Positions 7,663 to 15,657 of a stretch of 43,218 bases of DNA are shown here, one piece after another. Positions within the stretch are counted from its first letter, which is position 1. Each line of letters begins with the position of its first letter. The translations under genes were made by a program, and so were the position numbers. The DNA comes from an uncultured Lachnospiraceae bacterium (lineage in GTDB: Bacteria > Bacillota > Clostridia > Lachnospirales > Lachnospiraceae), in the NCBI GenBank assembly GCA_910588815.1, contig CAJUQY010000024.1:1-43218 (forward strand), written 5' to 3'. The notes beneath the pieces are model-generated. The model did not search any database and was not told where the DNA came from. It worked only from the letters and a program-made list of their open reading frames with translations.

Positions 7663-8616
7663 TTATTTTTTCCTCACCGTAACCGACACCCAGTCATTTT
7701 CATGGGTGATCTCCAAAAGTTCCCAGGCAGGGTTTGCCGCAAAAGCCGTCTTTACATCTTCTTCCTTTGTATTGATGATCCCGGAGGCAATGAAAATGCC
7801 GCCTTTCTTCAGATAGCTGTCCATCTCTCCCGCCAGAAGGATGATCACCGGCGCCAGGATATTTGCCACTGCCATGTCATACCCCTCGCCTGCCTGCTTC
7901 TGCAAGGAAGCATCCGTCAGGATATCTCCCTCGGCAAGCACAAACGCTTCCTCCGTAAATCCATTTCCCCCGGCATTTTCTCTGGCGGCCCGCACCGCAT
8001 TCTCATCCACATCCGTCCCGAAAGCAAAGGCAGCTCCGAGCTTCAAGGCCGCAATTGCCAGGATTCCGCTTCCCGTCCCGATGTCGAGAAGCCGGTCTCC
8101 CTCCCTCAGGTATTTCCTGAGCTGCCGGATGCAAAGCTTCGTAGTCTCATGGGATCCGGTACCGAAGGCCGTACCCGGGTCGATCTCGATCATCAGCTTA
8201 TCCGCATGCTCCTTTGGGATCTCCTCCCACGTGGGCTTGATCAGGATACCGTCCACCACAAAGGGATGAAAATACTGCTTCCAGTTGTTGAGCCAGTCCG
8301 CATCTTCCGTCTCGGATACAGCAATGGTTCCCTCTCCCACATCCACAAAGAGACGGAGCTCTGAAAGCCCCTCCCGAATTCCGGAAAGAAGCGCCTCGTC
8401 CTCTGTCCCCTCATCCGCATAAAAGGAAACCTTCGCCTTTCCCTCATCCGGCGGAAGCTCCGGTAGGATATCAATGAACATGCCTTTCGTCTCCGCCTCT
8501 GTCAAAGGCACGTTGTCCTCAATCTCAATTCCCTCGACCCCATGTTCCTCCAGCATGCTGCTGATCAGATCCACGGCCGCAGTTGTGGTGTCAATGGTAT
8601 ATCTCTTCCATTTCAT
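7663..8616 (-). CDS. prmA: Ribosomal protein L11 methyltransferase PrmA
   Basis: PrmA methylates amino groups of ribosomal protein L11 using SAM. The 317-residue protein has an N-terminal substrate-recognition domain and a Rossmann methyltransferase domain. Visible are PGTAFGTGSHETT (about 148-160), the SAM motif LLDIGTGSGILAIAA (about 177-191), and VANILAPVI (about 252-260), which corresponds to the NPPY-like loop of PrmA. It is the first gene of the minus-strand row prmA-rsmE-M-R-desulfurase-thiI and is divergent from the phosphoribosyltransferase gene. No convincing minus-strand promoter was found in the shared 149-base gap. Confidence 0.95.
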   Translation of the reverse strand: MKWKRYTIDTTTAAVDLISSMLEEHGVEGIEIEDNVPLTEAETKGMFIDILPELPPDEGKAKVSFYADEGTEDEALLSGIREGLSELRLFVDVGEGTIAVSETEDADWLNNWKQYFHPFVVDGILIKPTWEEIPKEHADKLMIEIDPGTAFGTGSHETTKLCIRQLRKYLREGDRLLDIGTGSGILAIAALKLGAAFAFGTDVDENAVRAARENAGGNGFTEEAFVLAEGDILTDASLQKQAGEGYDMAVANILAPVIILLAGEMDSYLKKGGIFIASGIINTKEEDVKTAFAANPAWELLEITHENDWVSVTVRKK

Positions 8617-8685
8617 AATGGTTCCTCTTTTCCAAACCTTATTTCAAAGCTTTTCCCCTTTTTGTGTATTTTTTCAGATTATTTC

Positions 8686-8714
8686 TTGCATATTTCCAAT
8701 ATATACGGTAAAAT
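8686..8714 (+). promoter_or_regulatory. Sigma-A promoter of the phosphoribosyltransferase gene
   Basis: TTGCAT at 8686-8691, a 17-base spacer, and TAAAAT at 8709-8714. About 40 bases downstream AAAGGGGGT precedes the ATG at 8766. Confidence 0.75.
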
Positions 8715-8765
8715 ACAAATAAGTGCTTTTTTTATAAAAAAACCATCGACTAAAGGGGGTATTTT

Positions 8766-9407
8766 ATGGAATCACGTGTTGTAAAATTTTTTGCAAAAGA
8801 CAATCACAAGGTTGCTCTTCGCGCCATTCCCGGCCACTTTGCCACCAGCCACTCCCACGTTAATTACTATATTGACGTGACCGGCCTGCGGACAAGATGC
8901 AAGGAGGCTTCTGCCGTAGCCAAAACTCTGGTAGACAAGATCATCAATACCACCATCATCGACACCATTGTCTGCATGGACGGCTGTGAGGTCGTCGGCG
9001 CTTACATGGCGGCCGAACTGGAGGCCCGCGATTTTGTCTCCACCAACAGTCATGAGACCGTCTATGTCATCACGCCGGAGTTCAACAGCAACAACCAGAT
9101 GATCTTCCGGGACAACCTGGTTTCTTCCATCAGTGACAAGCATATTCTTCTGCTTCTTGCCTCCACCACTACCGGACAGACCCTTCACCGAAGCCTGTCA
9201 TGCCTCAAATATTACGGCGGCAACGTCACTGCCATCTGCTCCCTGTTCAGCGCTGTAGACAGCATTCAGGGGCTTCCCATTATTTCAGCCTTTACCACCG
9301 GAGATATTTCCGGCTATCAGGCCTACGAATTTGATAACTGCCCCTTCTGCCAAAGCGGCCGGAAATTAGATGCCTTTGTAAACGGATATGGATATTCAAA
9401 ATTGTAA
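8766..9407 (+). CDS. PyrE-like phosphoribosyltransferase family protein
   Basis: A 213-residue type I phosphoribosyltransferase-fold protein resembling orotate phosphoribosyltransferase. A core with IVCMDGCEVVGAYMA (about 75-89) is followed by the PRPP-loop region ILLLLASTTTGQTL (about 127-140). True PRPP loops carry acidic residues just before the TTTG (as in ED-V-x-TTG); here they are replaced by A and S, so catalysis is doubtful although the loop glycine and threonines remain. The tail carries CPFCQSG, a possible metal-binding pair. It is monocistronic, with its own promoter and a clear terminator. It could be a non-catalytic paralogue or an enzyme with a different substrate; I would not call it pyrE. 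Confidence 0.75.
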   Translation: MESRVVKFFAKDNHKVALRAIPGHFATSHSHVNYYIDVTGLRTRCKEASAVAKTLVDKIINTTIIDTIVCMDGCEVVGAYMAAELEARDFVSTNSHETVYVITPEFNSNNQMIFRDNLVSSISDKHILLLLASTTTGQTLHRSLSCLKYYGGNVTAICSLFSAVDSIQGLPIISAFTTGDISGYQAYEFDNCPFCQSGRKLDAFVNGYGYSKL

Positions 9408-9425
9408 ATAATACACAGTTTGAAG

Positions 9426-9464
9426 AAATTGCCTGATTTCATTAGGAAAGCAGGCAATTTTTTT
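9426..9464 (+). terminator. Intrinsic terminator after the phosphoribosyltransferase gene
   Basis: AAATTGCCTG (9426-9435) pairs with CAGGCAATTT (9451-9460), 10 bp with a 15-base loop, followed by further T residues on the plus strand. Confidence 0.9.
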
Positions 9465-9473
9465 GTCGTGTGC

Positions 9474-9494
9474 AGGGGAAAATAAATCTTCCCT
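9474..9494. repeat. Intergenic repeat family 2, partial copy
   Basis: A 21-base near-palindrome starting AGGGGAAAAT and ending ATCTTCCCT. It differs by one base from the minus-strand sequence at 17623-17643. It lies between a terminator and the convergent UPF0303 gene. Confidence 0.5.
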
Positions 9495-9517
9495 CCTCAA
9501 TCAATCGCGAAAAGGTG

Positions 9518-10009
9518 TCAGGAAAGCGCCAGATTCGGCGCCTCAATCCCCAGATATCCGGAAAGACAATCGATGATAAACGCATGGTCTTCCTCGTGGG
9601 GAAGGGCCGACACCGTTACCACCCCAATATTTCCCACTCCTTTTACCCGGATCGGAAAACCTCCGCCGCAAAGCACACACTCTGTGTCTGTCAGACCATG
9701 GTCCGCCAAAGTCTGCCCCTTTTCCCCCATGGTATAAAGGCTCTTCAAAGAGCTGCTGTCCATCAGCTTCACCGTATTATATTTCCGCTCCATCCATCTC
9801 TGGTTCAAAATGCTGGTGCCGCAGGGGCCATACTGGAATAACGTAAAACCATTGTTCAACCGGATACTGATGGCAATGGCGATTCCCCGTTCCTTCGCCC
9901 TCTCCACCATATAACAGCCTAGCTCCCAGCCGTCGTCATTGGTAAAGTGTTCAAACCATAAAAGTTCTTCCTGTTTGTCTAAAATTTCCAGTTTTTTCTT
10001 CATAGTCAT
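9518..10009 (-). CDS. UPF0303 / HbpS-like family protein
   Basis: A 163-residue single-domain protein of the UPF0303 (DUF336, GlcG/HbpS-like) family. Recognisable features are the WxLG(C) stretch WELGCYMVERAKERGIAIAISI (split here: WELGCYMVE, residues 28-36, then AIAISIRLN), the CVLCGGGFPIR loop near residues 116-126, and VSALPHEEDHAFII near the end. Relatives form octamers or hexamers and some bind heme; no enzymatic role is established for this subgroup. GGAGAGA upstream suits ATG 10003 slightly better than ATG 10009. It lies between the phosphoribosyltransferase terminator and the pilus-like operon, and may be its last gene (25 bases from the previous stop). Confidence 0.8.
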   Translation of the reverse strand: MTMKKKLEILDKQEELLWFEHFTNDDGWELGCYMVERAKERGIAIAISIRLNNGFTLFQYGPCGTSILNQRWMERKYNTVKLMDSSSLKSLYTMGEKGQTLADHGLTDTECVLCGGGFPIRVKGVGNIGVVTVSALPHEEDHAFIIDCLSGYLGIEAPNLALS

Positions 10010-10034
10010 CTTCTCTCCATAAATCTTTTCTTTT

Positions 10035-10559
10035 TTAATCCGGAAGCAAAAGCTCCGGCATCTCCGAGTCCATCACAGGAAGTTTCGTATCGGGCTCCCA
10101 GACCTGTCTTGCCATGGTCTGCCAGGCCTTTATCGTATAGTACGGCTCTCCCGCCGCAGGCCTTTTCGGCACATCCGCCACCACAGACAAATGCTGCTCG
10201 TCGTTTATAATCACAGAAAACGAGAACCGGATCCCGGATCCGTCTGCCTCCGCCACGGCCACCCCCCCCGCCTCGTTCAGGTAAGAAAGGCAGGCCGCAA
10301 GGTAATCATCTGCCCCCGGATTTTCAAAATAGAGCTGCTCCAGGCGGCTGTCCACATCTTCCAGAAGAATTTCGGCTTTGTCACAGGCGGAATAATAAGC
10401 CTTTGTCCTGCCAGCCAGGCGGTCGTTCAGTTTTTTATCCGCACTGGCGTTGACCAGGGAGAGCATGGCAAATACCACCAGGCACAAAAGTACAAAAATC
10501 ATAAGGATGGAGGTTGCCCCGACCCCCATGCCAAAAGACGCATGCTTATTCTTTTCCAT
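10035..10559 (-). CDS. Single-membrane-segment protein of the pilus-like operon (last member)
   Basis: A 174-residue protein starting MEKNKHASFGMGVG, followed by a hydrophobic segment (ILMIFVLLCLVVFAMLSLV, about residues 18-36) and a soluble part. A short basic N-terminus and one membrane helix at the start is the pattern of pilin-like proteins, but there is no canonical G/F-x4-E cleavage site. The start at 10559 is preceded by GGGAG six bases upstream; the longer frame to 10604 lacks such a signal. It follows the preceding gene by 47 bases. I do not recognise a named family. The position suggests a minor pseudopilin or assembly component. Confidence 0.75.
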   Translation of the reverse strand: MEKNKHASFGMGVGATSILMIFVLLCLVVFAMLSLVNASADKKLNDRLAGRTKAYYSACDKAEILLEDVDSRLEQLYFENPGADDYLAACLSYLNEAGGVAVAEADGSGIRFSFSVIINDEQHLSVVADVPKRPAAGEPYYTIKAWQTMARQVWEPDTKLPVMDSEMPELLLPD

Positions 10560-10606
10560 AAAAAACTCCCATCTTTGATCTAAGCCCATCCACGGATCAT
10601 TCATTT

Positions 10607-11077
10607 CTAGGATTTCGGAACAGTCCTCGGTATCTGGACAGCCGCCGCAAGCTCATAGATCACTCCGTCCTTATTGCTGATTCTGACTGTTGCCCGTTCC
10701 AATGCGCACACTGCTCCTGCGGCCGGCGCCGCAGACGGAGCAACTTCCGGCACGACAGCCAAGACATAAACGCCCTCTCCCTCCTCTGCCGGATGCCAAG
10801 CCTCATCATAAAAAATCTGAAAACTATCCTCGGCTTCACTTAAGTGTCCCTCCGGAAAAAGAGCTGCAAGCTCTTCCAGGTTTCCGGAAACACTGTGGAA
10901 AGCTTCCGCCGCACTCTCCGCCAAGGGAATGGCATGGTTCAGGGCCTTCGTCTCCTGTTCCGTCAAATGAGCCTTTACAAATAACTGAATACAAACTGCA
11001 CTTGCCAGGGAAAAGAAAAAAATGACAAGTATCAGTTCCAGCAAAAACAGGCTGGATCTGTGTCTTCTCTGTGACAT
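10607..11077 (-). CDS. Pseudopilin-like protein with atypical prepilin leader
   Basis: A 156-residue protein whose start, MSQRRHRSS then LFLLELILVIFFF, is a near-perfect type IV prepilin signal. It has a short basic leader and a hydrophobic helix with Glu at position +5 if cleavage falls before LFLLE. The residue before the cleavage point is Ser instead of Gly. The C-terminal part contains a Pro/Ala-rich stretch (about 115-130). ATG 11077 follows a purine-rich AAGGG/AAGG region; the longer frame begins at TTG. It is probably exported and processed as a minor pilin, but this depends on a prepilin peptidase that is not in the window. Confidence 0.75.
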   Translation of the reverse strand: MSQRRHRSSLFLLELILVIFFFSLASAVCIQLFVKAHLTEQETKALNHAIPLAESAAEAFHSVSGNLEELAALFPEGHLSEAEDSFQIFYDEAWHPAEEGEGVYVLAVVPEVAPSAAPAAGAVCALERATVRISNKDGVIYELAAAVQIPRTVPKS

Positions 11078-11094
11078 GGCCGCCTTCCCTTTCC

Positions 11095-11553
11095 TCAAGA
11101 TTCCTCCGACTTGAGATGAAGCAGCAGGGAAATCCCCTCTTCCCCTTCTCCGGCCGTGGAAATTTCCAAAAGACCTTCCGCCTTCTCCGATACGGAAAAG
11201 CTCTCCACCTCCAAAAGCTTCTGCCCGGCCTCCGCGTCAAAAGGCAGCTCTGTCCTGGTAAACAATTCCCTGAGATACCCCTGATGCTCATAAATATAGA
11301 GAGTATAACTTCCGTCCGCATCCTCTGTCGTTATCCTGAGAATGTCGTCGCCGGCAGAGATACCTGCGCCGGCATCATTCTGCCTCACCTTCTCCGCCAC
11401 ATAGGCCAGGGCAGTCCTGCCTTCAAAATTCTGTTCCATGGAGGAGACGCTGTTTTCATAGACGCCGGCCCCTATAATCACCAGACTGAAAGCCGATATG
11501 GCAAACACGCAAAACAGCATCAGTGTAAACAGGAAGTCCATTTTTAATCTCAC
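11095..11553 (-). CDS. DUF4860-like membrane-anchored protein of the pilus-like operon
   Basis: A 152-residue protein with one N-terminal membrane segment (FLFTLMLFCVFAISAFSLVII, residues 7-27). A soluble domain follows containing RTALAYVAEKVRQNDA (about 47-62), a pattern I associate with DUF4860 proteins found next to pilT/gspF genes in clostridia (medium certainty). Translation starts at GTG 11553, six bases after GGAGG. It overlaps the previous gene's stop by 4 bases, so the two are coupled. It is probably a pseudopilin-like component. Confidence 0.75.
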   Translation of the reverse strand: MRLKMDFLFTLMLFCVFAISAFSLVIIGAGVYENSVSSMEQNFEGRTALAYVAEKVRQNDAGAGISAGDDILRITTEDADGSYTLYIYEHQGYLRELFTRTELPFDAEAGQKLLEVESFSVSEKAEGLLEISTAGEGEEGISLLLHLKSEES

Positions 11554-11882
11554 TTTGCACCTCCATGCTTCACCACAGTTACATCCGGCATCAGATTGGA
11601 ACCAATGGGCTGATAGTCAATCCAGTACCTCTCCTCATTCCAAGTGAGGCCGTAATGTTCTTTTAAGTAATCAATATCCACAGGGTAATACCCCTCCGAC
11701 GCATAACAATGGACAATATCCCGGTAAACGGTCTGCTCCAAGCCCTCCATCTCCTTTTCGGCAGTTGTATCCGAGATGGAAGAGATCCCCCGAAACGCAA
11801 AAAAGAAAACAAGAAGAAACACCAAGACCGGCAGCAGAAAGCCTGGTATGGAATGTGTCCGTCTGTCGCTGAAACGGTTCAT
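11550..11882 (-). CDS. Small pilin-like protein of the pilus-like operon
   Basis: A 110-residue protein, MNRFSDRRTHSIPG then FLLPVLVFLLVFFFAF. The leader is basic, and Gly-Phe precedes a strongly hydrophobic helix, as in class III signal peptides, but the +5 residue is Val rather than Glu, as in GspK-like tip pseudopilins. The soluble part carries DYLKEHYGLTWNEERYWIDY, reminiscent of pilin C-terminal regions. ATG 11882 lies 8 bases after AAGGAGG. It follows the gspF-like gene by 16 bases. Confidence 0.75.
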   Translation of the reverse strand: MNRFSDRRTHSIPGFLLPVLVFLLVFFFAFRGISSISDTTAEKEMEGLEQTVYRDIVHCYASEGYYPVDIDYLKEHYGLTWNEERYWIDYQPIGSNLMPDVTVVKHGGAK

Positions 11883-11898
11883 CCTCGCTCCCTCCTTC

Positions 11899-12951
11899 TC
11901 AGCCAATCCCGCTCATGATCCCCATAAGCGGCAGCATCACCGACAATAAAATCATACCTACCAAAATCGACATCACGGCAACCAAAGTCGGCTCCAGGCG
12001 GGACACCGTTTTTGCGATCCGCTCATTGGCCTCCTCGGCATACTGCTCCGCCACCCGTTCCATCACCTGATCCAGAGAACCAGAGAGAATCCCCACGTTC
12101 ACCATGCGGGCATGCAGGCCGGAGAACACCCCGGACTCCTTAAACGCCTCCCCCAATTCTGTCCCTTCCGCTGTCTTTTTGCGGCACTCCTCGATCTTTT
12201 CCTTAAGCGCAGGGCTTTCCGTCAGCTTTCCGGAAAGTTCCAGGCCTTCATCGGAATCCAGTCCGCTCTTTAAGGTAATGGACATCCCGTCGGCAAACCG
12301 GCTGAGGGCTGTGGCCTCGTAGATCTTTTTTGTAAACGGAAGCCGGCGCCCCATGGCTGTCAGACGGCTTCTTCCGCTCCCTGTCATAGAGAAATACAGC
12401 GCCAGAACAACCAGAAGAACGGCGATCACCACAATCACCAGGCTATAGCGCCCAAGCCAGGTTCCCATATTCATAATGCTTCTGGAAATGCCACTCATCT
12501 CCGTTCCCAGCTGTTCATAGACACGGCTGAAAATAGGCATAACGCGGATCACCAGAACCAAAATCACGGCCAGCATCATCCCGATCATCACACAGGGATA
12601 GGTCACTGCGCTCTTAATATTCTGCGACAGAGCATCCTGCCTGTCATAATAAACGGCAAGGGAGGAGAAAACCTCGTCCAGCCTTCCTGAACGCTCGCCA
12701 ATCCCTGCCAGATTCAGAAAATAGGTAGGAAAAACACCTGTCTTCACAAACGATCCGTGGAGATCTCCGCTAAGCTCCAGCTCCTCATATACTTCCTCAA
12801 GGATCGCCCGTCCCTCCGAATCTTCCATGCTCTCCTTCAAGATGGAAATCCCCTCCAGGGTGGAAATCCCTGCCTTTAACATCATAGCCATCTGTTCGCA
12901 AAATGTGGCCAGTTCCTTGTTTTTTAACGGCTTTTTGGATATCTGTCCCAT
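11899..12951 (-). CDS. Type II secretion / type IV pilus inner-membrane protein (GspF/PilC)
   Basis: A 350-residue polytopic platform protein of the GspF/PilC family with two homologous halves. Each half begins with the family pattern: FCEQMAMMLKAGISTLEGI (residues 17-35) and FADGMSITLKSGLDSDEGL (about 216-234). They are followed by membrane segments (about 118-138, 169-190, 325-345). It would anchor the PilT-type ATPase and pseudopilins in the membrane. It lies 9 bases downstream of the transglutaminase lipoprotein gene. The protein is slightly short relative to about 400 residues for PilC, lacking the N-terminal extension, which is common in Gram-positive versions. Confidence 0.92.
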   Translation of the reverse strand: MGQISKKPLKNKELATFCEQMAMMLKAGISTLEGISILKESMEDSEGRAILEEVYEELELSGDLHGSFVKTGVFPTYFLNLAGIGERSGRLDEVFSSLAVYYDRQDALSQNIKSAVTYPCVMIGMMLAVILVLVIRVMPIFSRVYEQLGTEMSGISRSIMNMGTWLGRYSLVIVVIAVLLVVLALYFSMTGSGRSRLTAMGRRLPFTKKIYEATALSRFADGMSITLKSGLDSDEGLELSGKLTESPALKEKIEECRKKTAEGTELGEAFKESGVFSGLHARMVNVGILSGSLDQVMERVAEQYAEEANERIAKTVSRLEPTLVAVMSILVGMILLSVMLPLMGIMSGIG

Positions 12952-12960
12952 AAAATCCCC

Positions 12961-14013
12961 CTAATAAAGATATTTCACCTGATAATTGTCGCCCTCACTG
13001 ATAAAATCTTTGAGCGCAGAACTACTGGAATTGGCCGCAAAGGTCGGATCCATCAGCTGCCATTGGGAGCCGTCAAACTGGATGATTCCGTTCACCCATC
13101 CGACTCCGTCGATATGGGTGCTGATCCAGGCGTGATAAACGTCCCCCGCATATCCGATTTCCAGTCTGGTGGGAATCCGCTGCGTGCGGAGCATGGTCGC
13201 CATAACTGCCGCATAATCAAAGCAGATACCGGTACCGGAATCTAAGATGTCATCCACCACCGGCACATAGCCGCTCTGGACATTCTTCGCCTTATCCACG
13301 TCATAGGTAATATTCTCTGTAATATAAGTAAAAATTTTCGTCACGGCCTCCAAGTCGTCGTCCGCTCCCGCGACCAGCTCGGCGCCCAGCGCCACCGTCT
13401 TACTGTCCGGTGAAAAATTCACATACTGATTCGGATAAAGATAAGGAGAAAACTCATTGGAAATCTTTGCCGATACGGTCTGGTTGAACACATTCAGATA
13501 ATCTCCCTTTGAGGGCCGCTGCTCCCAGACGGAAATCTTGTAATCTCCGTCTCCTCCGGTCAAGGGAAAGACCTCATAGCCTTCTCCTTTGGTATAAGTG
13601 TAAGTCACACCGCCGGGCGTCTCTACCTGGAGCTTCACCTTCTTCCCCTGCCCCAAGTATTTTACCATCACATAGCCGTCCTCCAGGTGGGAGGCATCCA
13701 TGACAGCCAACTCCTTTTCGTAAACGGTCTCCCCCGAAGCCTCCGGGACAAGAGCCACCGGCTTGCTGTCTCTGCTGCCGGAAGGAGATTCCTCAGAGCT
13801 TTTCTCCGGATCCACATTCGCGGACTTGCCGCCCTGTGCATTCCCGCTTCCCGACTGCTTTTTTCCCAGTGTTCCGCTGGTGGGCACCCCCTCTTCCAAC
13901 AAACCGGCAGAAGAAGGCTCCTTCGCCTGATCAGAAGAACCGCCGCAGCCTCCAAGCAACAGACTCACGCCAAGGAACAGACATAAGAACCTAGAAATTC
14001 GTTTTCGAACCAT
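12961..14013 (-). CDS. Lipoprotein with transglutaminase-like domain
   Basis: A 350-residue protein with a lipoprotein signal peptide (lipobox LLGG/C, Cys23) and a low-complexity Ser/Gly/Glu-rich linker (about 24-95). A C-terminal transglutaminase-like domain carries the triad Cys264 (GTGICFDYA), His294 (VYHAWIS) and Asp322 (WQLMDPTF). Such domains act as cysteine proteases or protein crosslinkers at the cell surface. It sits inside the pilus-like operon between pilT and gspF, so a role in maturing or crosslinking the surface structure is plausible, but this is inference. Confidence 0.88.
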   Translation of the reverse strand: MVRKRISRFLCLFLGVSLLLGGCGGSSDQAKEPSSAGLLEEGVPTSGTLGKKQSGSGNAQGGKSANVDPEKSSEESPSGSRDSKPVALVPEASGETVYEKELAVMDASHLEDGYVMVKYLGQGKKVKLQVETPGGVTYTYTKGEGYEVFPLTGGDGDYKISVWEQRPSKGDYLNVFNQTVSAKISNEFSPYLYPNQYVNFSPDSKTVALGAELVAGADDDLEAVTKIFTYITENITYDVDKAKNVQSGYVPVVDDILDSGTGICFDYAAVMATMLRTQRIPTRLEIGYAGDVYHAWISTHIDGVGWVNGIIQFDGSQWQLMDPTFAANSSSSALKDFISEGDNYQVKYLY

Positions 14014-14031
14014 ATAATCCCCTCGATCCTG

Positions 14032-15087
14032 TTATAGTTTTTTGGAAAGCATATCCGGATTGGACGCATAATGTAACGCCGTATCCCTGTCAATGCTTCC
14101 GCTCTTATAAAGCTTCAGAAGACTGGAATCCATGGAGAACATCTCTCCGCCGCCGGCCGTATATACGGCCCCGTCAATCTGATGGAATTTGCTCTCCCTG
14201 ATGATATTTCGGATGGCCGGGTTTACTGTCATCCGCTCGAAGGCTGGCACTAAATATCCCTCCACCGTCGGCACCAGCTGCTGGGATACCACCGAGCGGA
14301 GCACAGAGGCAAGCTGCACGGCGATCTGTCTCTGCTGCTCCGGCGGAAACACATCAACGATCCGGTCTATGGTGTTGGCCGCTCCGATGGTATGTAAGGT
14401 GGACAAAACCAAATGCCCCGTCTCCGCCGCCGTCATAGCCACCTGAATAGTCTCATAGTCCCTCATCTCTCCCAGAAGAATCGCATCCGGACTCTGCCTG
14501 AGAGCCGCCCTGAGAGCCGAAAGATAACTTCCCGTATCCAGCCCCACCTCTCTCTGGCTCACAATGCTCTTCTTATGGGAATGGAGAAACTCCAGCGGAT
14601 CCTCCAGAGTGATGATGTGCCCCTCCCTCGTCTCATTGATCCGGTCAATGATACAGGCCAGAGTTGTGGATTTTCCGCTTCCCGCAGGTCCTGTCACCAG
14701 CACCATGCCTTTGGTATAGTCGGAGAGGGCAAGAATCTCCGGCCCCACCCCGATCTCAGAAGGCTTCGGCAGGTCAAAAGTAATCACCCGGACCACGGCC
14801 GCCAGGCTGCCTCTCTGCCTGTATACACTTACCCGGAACCTGGACACTCCCCGAATCGCGAAGGAAAAGTCATCATCGCCGGACTCCGCCAGGCGCTTCA
14901 TGTCCCGATGGCCCTCCAGCTCATATATTTTCTCTATAAACTCTTTCGCGTCCGCCGGAAGGATTTTCGTATCCGTAATCTCCCGCAAAGTACCGTTTAC
15001 CTTTATCGATAAGGGACGCCCGACTACGATAAAAATATCCGACGCTCCCTGCCTGGTCGCTTCTTTCAAACACTCAATGACATCCAT
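14032..15087 (-). CDS. pilT: PilT-type twitching ATPase
   Basis: A 351-residue hexameric secretion ATPase of the PilT class. Walker A is GPAGSGKST (133-141), the Asp box surrounds ITLEDP (159-164), Walker B is ILLGEMRD (203-210), and the His box is ETGHLVLSTLHT (222-233). Length and lack of a long N-terminal domain favour PilT (retraction) over PilB/GspE (assembly). Yet it is the only ATPase in this locus and the first gene behind a perfect promoter. Thus it may power the system alone, or a PilB may lie elsewhere in the genome. Confidence 0.93.
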   Translation of the reverse strand: MDVIECLKEATRQGASDIFIVVGRPLSIKVNGTLREITDTKILPADAKEFIEKIYELEGHRDMKRLAESGDDDFSFAIRGVSRFRVSVYRQRGSLAAVVRVITFDLPKPSEIGVGPEILALSDYTKGMVLVTGPAGSGKSTTLACIIDRINETREGHIITLEDPLEFLHSHKKSIVSQREVGLDTGSYLSALRAALRQSPDAILLGEMRDYETIQVAMTAAETGHLVLSTLHTIGAANTIDRIVDVFPPEQQRQIAVQLASVLRSVVSQQLVPTVEGYLVPAFERMTVNPAIRNIIRESKFHQIDGAVYTAGGGEMFSMDSSLLKLYKSGSIDRDTALHYASNPDMLSKKL

Positions 15088-15186
15088 TGCCGTTTCCCAC
15101 CTTATCCCCGATCTTCAAATCTTCCTTCGGTTTTCACCTTTTTTCCTCTCAGGAATGCGGAGTCCCCCGCTTCCATTTCATAAGCT

Positions 15187-15215
15187 ATTATATACAACAA
15201 AGAAAAAACTGTCAA
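15187..15215 (-). promoter_or_regulatory. Consensus sigma-A promoter of the pilT operon
   Basis: On the minus strand TTGACA (15210-15215), exactly 17 bases, TATAAT (15187-15192): a full consensus match. The resulting leader is roughly 95 bases to the pilT ATG. No cyclic-di-GMP riboswitch motif was recognised in it. No other promoter was noticed in the operon, so all seven genes probably depend on this one. Confidence 0.88.
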
Positions 15216-15235
15216 TTTCCATTGCCCCTTTTCAA

Positions 15236-15268
15236 TAAAAAAGAATCCTGAAAAACAGGATTCCTTTT
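15236..15268 (-). terminator. Intrinsic terminator after thrS-DUF1540
   Basis: GAATCCTG (15243-15250) and CAGGATTC (15256-15263) form an 8-bp stem; on the minus strand it is followed by a T-run. It separates the DUF1540 gene from the pilT promoter. Confidence 0.85.
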
Positions 15269-15288
15269 CATTGCCTCTTTGACTGTTT

Positions 15289-15603
15289 CTATCTGGCCTG
15301 ATAGGTGGCGCACTCCGTCTGTGCCGGGATCTTCGCCTGATGGCCGGCGATGGAGATCTCTTCCGCCGTACACTGCCGTCCTTCATTGTAAACGCAGGAT
15401 GTGGCCTCACACTCTACAGTAAGGCCCCGGCAAGGCGTTTCATACTGATTTTTGCAGTTGTTCTGTGTCTGCTCGTCAAAGCTGGCGCAGCAGGTGTCAC
15501 CGCAGCAGTTTGCGGCAGAGCCCTCCACCAGAATCGTACCCTTGCAGCAAAAGCGGTCGCAGTTGTGAACGCAGGTCTCTGCGCTGCATACCAAATCTGT
15601 CAT
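15289..15603 (-). CDS. Tandem DUF1540 domain protein
   Basis: A 104-residue cysteine-rich protein with two DUF1540-type units. The N-terminal unit (residues about 5-42) has CSAETCVHNCDRFC and CCGDTCCASF. The C-terminal unit (about 64-102) has CEATSCVYNEGRQC, the ISIAGHQA loop and TECATY. The spacing of cysteines suggests metal binding, but the family has no proven function. It starts 54 bases after the thrS stop with GGAGG upstream, so it may share the thrS transcript and end at the terminator at 15236. Confidence 0.9.
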   Translation of the reverse strand: MTDLVCSAETCVHNCDRFCCKGTILVEGSAANCCGDTCCASFDEQTQNNCKNQYETPCRGLTVECEATSCVYNEGRQCTAEEISIAGHQAKIPAQTECATYQAR

Positions 15604-15657
15604 GACTGTTCCTCCTTTTCTCGTAGTCGGAGTTAGTCTGTGCAGAAACAGCGGATT

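Noticed and set aside
15088..15186. Cyclic-di-GMP riboswitch before pilT
   Set aside because: Often found before clostridial pilus genes, but the conserved core sequences of the known classes were not recognisable in this short leader.
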